A stretch of 64,000 nt of DNA, from the NCBI GenBank assembly GCA_030704615.1, contig CM060731.1:22320001-22384000 (forward strand), read 5' to 3'. This stretch comes from Takakia lepidozioides (taxonomy: Eukaryota; Streptophyta; Takakiopsida; Takakiales; Takakiaceae). Every line of letters starts with the position of its first letter. The first letter of the stretch is position 1. A program made the translations under genes and the position numbers. Under the pieces are notes generated by a model. The model was not told where the DNA came from. It saw nothing but the letters and a program-made list of their open reading frames with translations, and searched no databases. Shown piece by piece: positions 58,461 to 64,000 of the stretch.

Positions 58461-60582
58461 TAAGAGATGTAAAATGACAGGCTACTCTGCCGTATCTCCC
58501 TCAACATCCTTGACTCTTACTTCACAATCCACAACCAAGAAGTCTTGATTCTACTTCGAGGGTAGTTCTTGAGCTGATCCACGCTTCGAAATCTGTTTGT
58601 TTCCTTCGCCTACAAAACCTTCTCGAAGCAGCGGTAATTTGATGGCGTGTTGTGAGCAGTGGAGGAGCGGCGCAGGCTTCTGGAAGGTTCGAGTGCAGCT
58701 TGCAGGGCCAAGACTTATTCTATCCACCAAGTAGGATTAATTTGTTTTGGCCCTCGGACCAACTTGTGTGAAGCCAATCTGAGCCAAGATGGCAAACCAA
58801 CCACTAGAATCACGGCCCCTCAATGTGAGAGTGATGGGATCTTCATTCCCTGCATGGACTCCCTATTTTGGACCTTCAGACCATTTCCTAGATTTGGGAT
58901 ACCCTAGCTTCTGATCCCTACAGTGGAGATGCCTTTTCAAGTCTGCACCTCACACACGGGCCCCACCCTGGACTTTTTGGTGTCAATCCATTGGTTTTGC
59001 TAATCTGGGTTTCCATATACGACAGAGAATATACATTGAATATATATAGGGCCCCTCATCCTTTGTTTGCTAGTAAGATGGTCATCCTCTCACAATTGTA
59101 TACGTCTGATACGCCTTCATTCGGCAAAGGAATATGAGAAACCCCAAGCATCCATTCATAGAAGCGCAGATGGGCGGTCAACATTTGAGTGAAGATATAT
59201 GCCTTACACAAACTAAGGCACCATCATCGGATACCTCAGGAATCCAGCCCAATTCAATCACCGTTAAACCGATGCGTTGCCAACAAGAGCGACAATCATA
59301 TTTATTTATTCATATCTAATTGCTGTTGTGGTCAGCCTCACCTACCTTTATCCGAGATTCCACGTACTTCAGTACGATCATTTGAAGGCCAAATAGCTTG
59401 GCCTCCCTCCAAAACGTGCCTCCATGATTCATTCAATCCAAAAGGTCATTCTTACCAATTGAAAGTGGATGGGCAAGGGGTGGGATACCTGCTCACTATG
59501 TACGACACAGACATAAAATACCCCATTGAACCAAAAAAGTACATTTTGCAGGGCCCACCCTTGACACGGGGCTATAGCCAAAAGGTGAAGTGGCTCTTGG
59601 TTATGCTGGCCCGGCTAGCATATCTCTTATCTCTTATCTCTCTCTACAACAAAAAAAATATTCAGTCGATGATGCCTCTGCCTTATAGACAATGCTCCCG
59701 TCTTCCAATATGATCCGATGATGCTCACAAATCTCTGAGGATACTCCTTTCAAATCAGGATGGAACCATATATACTTCATATCGGATGAATCTATAGGGT
59801 CCAATGCCGGTCCAGTGCTGGTACTTGGTTTGTTACTTGGTGCCAATACTACTGATTCCTCACTTGAATCCGAATATTAGGTCTCCGCATTAGGCATGAA
59901 CTTTATGTACACTTTTATGCATCCTCGGATTTTCTAATCAACCTCTCGATTGGATCTAGGAGTTATCACCTCTATAAGACAAATGATCATTTATTATTAT
60001 TATTATTATTATGGATATTCCCTTCACACTCTCGATTGTGAACAGAGGATCTTCTCCAACACTTAATTCAACCCTTTTGTAAGATCTAAGTTTTCCGGCT
60101 GGCAGCTGCTAGTGGCGCCAAAAAAATGTGGAATAATTTTCCATTATGACTAATTATGACTATATATATATTTATCCCCCCAAAAAAAGTGGCACGGTCC
60201 AATAACAGTTGTGTTCAAATAGGTAGCTCCCGCGGTTGAATGGATGTGAGGGTGTTGTGGTTTGCGCTTCGCAGTGAGGGAAGTTGGGACTTAAGGTAGA
60301 TGAACCCATTTTGGCTCATTTAAAGAAAGAGAGCAAGGTTGAGAGATGCATTTTCAGTACTGATATTTTTCCTACATTGGCAAATGTAAATAAGAATTGT
60401 TGTAGAACAAACAAAAATCAAATGTCAAAAACCGTAATATTGGTGAATATTCAAACTGCTAACACAAAAAACAACCATTGTGGGTTATAGAGGGCACTAT
60501 TCTGGACCAGAAATCAACTGAACACTAACATTGGAATGTCCTTAACGTGCAAGCTGTTTGTCTCTTTACTGAGTGACACATA
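58461..60582. other. No gene seen
   Basis: Anonymous intergenic DNA with a (TTA)n microsatellite near 59992-60012 and a TATATATATT tract near 60161. A minus-strand frame at about 59634-59846 is open but matches nothing I recognise. Confidence 0.4.
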
Positions 60583-60598
60583 TACAAAATGTGGACAA

Positions 60599-60763
60599 CC
60601 AAGTTGTAGCCCAGTGGCAATTGGCACATACCACCTCGGAAGTGGTTGTGGGTTCAATCCACCCTTGGTGTCACAAAGGTATCCACCTTCCTAGCGGAAG
60701 GCAGTGATCCTTCGGGATGAAGAGACACCATAATTTACGATTCCTTCGGGAGGCGTCAAATAT
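60599..60763 (+). mobile_element. tRNA-derived SINE, 165 bp, with 16-bp target duplications
   Basis: The 5' part has an A box (TAGCCCAGTGGCAATTGGC) and a B box (GGGTTCAATCC) spaced as in a tRNA promoter. A unique body with a GAAGGCAGTGATCCTTCGGG hairpin-like stretch follows. The flanks TACAAAATGTGGACAA (60583-60598) and TACAAAATGTGCACAA (60764-60779) are target-site duplications differing at one base. Pol III transcription and LINE-dependent retroposition are inferred from the family. Confidence 0.88.
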
Positions 60764-60779
60764 TACAAAATGTGCACAA

Positions 60780-61462
60780 GTCCTGCCAGCAAACTGCTCA
60801 TGCAATTATATAAAATAAACCTTCCCCTTCTAGTAAACTAAACTCGAGTAAGTACTGATCAGGTCCATATGCATGGTGATCCACCACCAGCCAAAATCAG
60901 ACCACAAGCTACCTAAAATCGGATGGCATGAGAAAACTAATCTCCTCGCTTGCTAAAACTGATCAGACTGAAACATAAACCTGATCGGTGATCACAAGAT
61001 ATGATTCGGTCTCCCGCCAGTTTCGATTCCTTCTCCCGCCAGTATGATCCAATCCTTCATGTCAAACAGACTTTCACGATCTAGAAGCCTTGAACAACCG
61101 TAACTTTTTACTTATGATTTACAGATGATCTATATTATACCAGGGAGGTTCTATGAGTTGCATGTTTGATGTCTTGTCTGGTTTTCCTCGCTGCTCTACG
61201 TTGAATTGTTCCTTCGGCAAATGGGAGGAGCATTCCTACCTCTGTACGCGCTAGGAGGGATTGGTGCTTGTGTTCTGATCGCCTCGTGGAGCCTCTCTCC
61301 GTAGTGCATGACTTTGCAGACCGGGCCTCATTGAATCGCTTCGATCCTCACCCCTCTAGCGTTTCGCATTCTCTTTATCAAGCTTCACAGCAGCCCTTCG
61401 TTCCTTGGCCAAAACTATTGCTACCCTCCTTTCTTCCCTAAGCCTGGTAGCTTCATCTTTCC
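60780..61462. other. No gene seen
   Basis: Intergenic. A short direct repeat, GAT(T)C..TCTCCCGCCAGT, occurs at about 61000-61020 and 61027-61044. Confidence 0.4.
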
Positions 61463-61975
61463 TTGCAGATTTCTGCTCCAATGATCTCAAGTAATCATCT
61501 GAAGTCCAGGGTTCTCAAGGTCGGGGCTTGGGTGTCATTCTCAAAGGCATTACTCTGTAAATGCTGCAACCTTGGTATCTCGGAATCAATTGAGTATTGC
61601 CTCCTCCTCTGTACCATATCCTCTAAGACTTGGCCTCGACTCCTTCCTGTTATGCAGATATGGAAACCAAGGTCACCCTCTTCAGTTCAAAAGCTTTTAA
61701 ATTATGACCTAGTATCTTATCAACTTCACTGTTGCAGCCCAGTGTATGAATCCTTTAGATCTATTGCGTTGTGGAATATATGGAAGGTAAGATGCAATTG
61801 GACTCTAAATCATGAGAGAGGTTGTCTCTCTGTTTTGCTATCTACAATATTTCATGTGGTCCAGATTGAGGCAAGAAAGGCTTGGGTTAAAATGCCTGCA
61901 GACATCAGCACGGATCCAGAGCCCGCCAAACTCCTGGCAGTTTGTAGCCTATACTCCTGTATTTTTATAATGTAA
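61463..61975 (+). mobile_element. LINE-type zf-RVT fragment
   Basis: The frame holds LCKCCNLGISESIEYCLLLC, then TWPRLLP and SIALWNIWKVRC. This resembles the C-terminal zinc-binding region of plant LINE reverse transcriptases (C-x2-C ... ES-x-EHCLL-x-C, followed by ALW-x-IWK-x-R). His of the finger is Tyr here. It differs from the LINE family in PKP1. No RT core is present. Confidence 0.5.
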
Positions 61976-63700
61976 TTTACCAGTTTAACTTCCTCTTTGT
62001 CTCTCAATGTCCCTTTGATTCCCCGCTTTCTAGTTCTTGTTACTCCATATAAATGGTTTCATAGGCTTGTCACGATGACACCCTACTACCTGCTTGCCTC
62101 TCGTATTGTTATTCCTGCCCCCACAGCATTCATCGCCAATCTCAATGAATTATTTGCCCAATTCCCGTTCTTCTTCGGATGAAGAGCTTCGTGTGATCAT
62201 CTAGCTGGTCTGCCATCAGGTGCATCAAAGGAGTCAAGTGTGTTTGCATTTTGTGTGCAGTCTAAATTCGAAATGGGAGTGGACATGGGATCGGGCATCG
62301 GTGGGTCGTTAAGCCCGTTATGAGCTCCCTGTGTGCCATCGCCATCATTTTCGAAACCTCCACGTTGCCCACACTAGATCTCAACACTCTCATATGGATT
62401 TTGTGCCCACGCATAATTTGGATCGTCTAACAAATCACTCCCTGAGTCACTCAACTTACTATCGGGGTGATCTACAATCGTCGTCAATCGTCGTCTCAGT
62501 TGATTCTGATTCCCCTCCCATGGCATTGACGATCAGAATCACTACTCACTAATTAGACATTCTCATATCCTCCCAAGTCACTATCAGATAACAATCAAAA
62601 TGGCTGGGAAGCATGGAATTCGGAAGCCATACTGAACGTGAAAGCAAATGTGAAAATTTCCCTCGAAAACTCCATTTCGAAAATGGCCCGTTGTTGTGGT
62701 TATAATGCTTCGTTCGAATTCAAATATGATCAGAATTAATTCAACAACTAACCCACTGTTCATGCATTAAGTGATGGCGGCATGCTGTAAATTGGATCGA
62801 GGCATCCTGATTAACTGCTCATAGGTGTTCCGAAATTTGCCTTAATATCTCACTCAAACTGCGCAGCAATATTTCAAATATGGACCGCCAGTAATTTTTA
62901 AGGTTTCCACTTGTTGCTGTCATCATACTCGTCTTTGAGTTAAAAGAGGTCACTTCAGTTACCATTCTAGCCCATCACGTAATCTATTCTAACCACTCAT
63001 AAGATCTTAGCCTTTCTAGCTTTGCATGTGGTTGGTTTTGTATATTCATCTAGGGATCCATTTTCAAAAGTGGTTTGAATTGGGTTCATCTACCTTAGTC
63101 GTTTCTGCTAGCTCCCTCCCTCCCTTCACCACACTAAATCTAACATCCTCATATGTCCCTTGTTCTCCTTCCATCTGTTTCTTGATTAGTCTTTGAGGCG
63201 CTAAGGTGTTGTTCATCCTTACTCGGCTTTCTTCTCATCTCCATATTGCTACTCATCCCTGGTTCCGAAATACTCATTTATTTTCAGTTTGGCGTTGGCG
63301 GGAGACGCCGCATCATGAGTACCTCTTGTCTCTTTCATTTCATGGTGTTTTCATTGGATTCCTCGCACACATGCGCTCCCTCTTTTTGTGGCACGTCCTC
63401 GTCTTCCACTGTTGCACTTGCAGACTACATGGTAGGGGCACTGAATGCGCCCCCGGCATCGTCCGTTTTCCTCTGCTAGTAACTAATTCATGTTCCTCAT
63501 TTCCATTGTGCAGATACCTTGGTGGTCTCACGTTTTTGTCTTGGTGGTTGTTTCATATCCTGGGGAGGTCACTATATGTATTTTTTCCATATCACGTGCG
63601 TACAAATGTATAGTATGCATACTTATTACATTTTTCATTTTTTTCCATCCTATCTTTAGGTAATACTAGGGTAATATGTGTCGTTGGCCCCCCCGTTGCA
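61976..63700. other. No gene seen
   Basis: Pyrimidine-rich anonymous sequence with short ORFs only. None shows a recognisable motif. Confidence 0.4.
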
Positions 63701-63702
63701 GG

Positions 63703-63778
63703 TATGGACGTGACGCCGCAGTAATACGTCCGCGTCGGTGTCACGTCAAGACGTGACGGTCGTCACGTCACGTCCATA
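63703..63778. repeat. Nested ACGT palindromes (hairpin)
   Basis: TATGGACGTGACG (63703-63715) pairs with CGTCACGTCCATA (63766-63778). Inside is a second perfect palindrome, CACGTCAAGACGTG. The hairpin may be the end of a mobile element continuing past the window. Confidence 0.75.
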
Positions 63779-63839
63779 ACAAGACATTCATCGCGGTATT
63801 TTTTTTTTTAAACTTTTTTATTTTTTATCTTCTTTTGCC

Positions 63840-64000
63840 ACGTTGGCAACAGCGAGGACGAAGGCGACCGGCCAGGTGACGGCTTGCCGAGGCGACCATC
63901 CAGGCGCCGGTCGCCGGGCGGGATTGGGCGCTGGCCCGGTCGACCGCCACGTCAGCGGTCGCCATGTGGGCGACTGCCACATCAGCAGTCACCACATTGC
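63840..64000. repeat. GC-rich degenerate tandem repeat at the right edge
   Basis: The unit CGACCGCCACGTCAGCGGTC followed by GCCATGTGGG recurs as CGACTGCCACATCAGCAGTC plus ACCACATT, and shorter GGCGACC/GGTCGCC boxes precede it. Composition differs sharply from the AT-rich neighbourhood. The array continues off the edge. Confidence 0.65.

Overview
The window is nuclear DNA of a land plant. It carries spliced genes with plant-type orthologues: a plastid-type pyruvate kinase, a type IV-like inositol 5-phosphatase and ATL-type RING-H2 ligases. It also holds CACTA, Harbinger-like, LINE, SINE and Ty3/gypsy elements and an organelle-type tRNA/maturase fragment. A gypsy family with a PHD finger, probably linked to a DNMT3-like methyltransferase, leans towards a non-flowering lineage (fern, lycophyte or bryophyte), but the species cannot be fixed from this sequence.

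Layout. 1-6 kb is mobile DNA: a decayed cytosine-methyltransferase domain on the minus strand at the left edge, a 1,061-bp CACTA element with AGG target duplications, a probable organellar insert with a tRNA-Leu(UAA) fossil, and a 390-bp MITE with TTA duplications. 8.7-11.5 kb is a complete seven-exon inositol polyphosphate 5-phosphatase. 12.3-14.6 kb is a broken gypsy gag/protease copy abutting an eS31 (RPS27A) pseudogene fragment. 16.3-17.4 kb is a cyclophilin with a 5' UTR intron and one frameshift. 18.1-25.0 kb is a roughly 7-kb element with inverted termini of about 0.5 kb, containing transposon-type ORFs and a nested LINE fragment. 25.9-26.9 kb is a second, divergent cyclophilin. 27-31.6 kb shows nothing recognisable.

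31.7-36.2 kb holds a repeat-containing hypothetical exon, an ATL-type RING-H2 gene lacking one zinc ligand, and a short secreted-peptide-like ORF, all minus. 37.8-40.1 kb is a deletion derivative of the gypsy family that joins gag to the integrase C-terminus and a PHD finger. 45.3-52.1 kb is a complete seven-exon plastidial pyruvate kinase alpha gene (PKP1 type) with one GC-AG intron and two oppositely oriented fragments of one LINE family in its introns. It converges on a three-exon ATL42/43-like RING-H2 gene at 53.9-57.5 kb. The rest to 64 kb is intergenic, with LINE remnants, a SINE with clear target duplications and a GC-rich palindromic repeat at the right edge.

The intact genes are unrelated housekeeping and signalling functions: phosphoinositide turnover, plastid glycolysis, prolyl isomerisation and ubiquitin ligation. 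The strongest lead is the retroelement family. Its gag, protease, integrase tail and PHD finger are visible in pieces. A DNMT3-like methyltransferase module shares a flanking 215-bp repeat with it.
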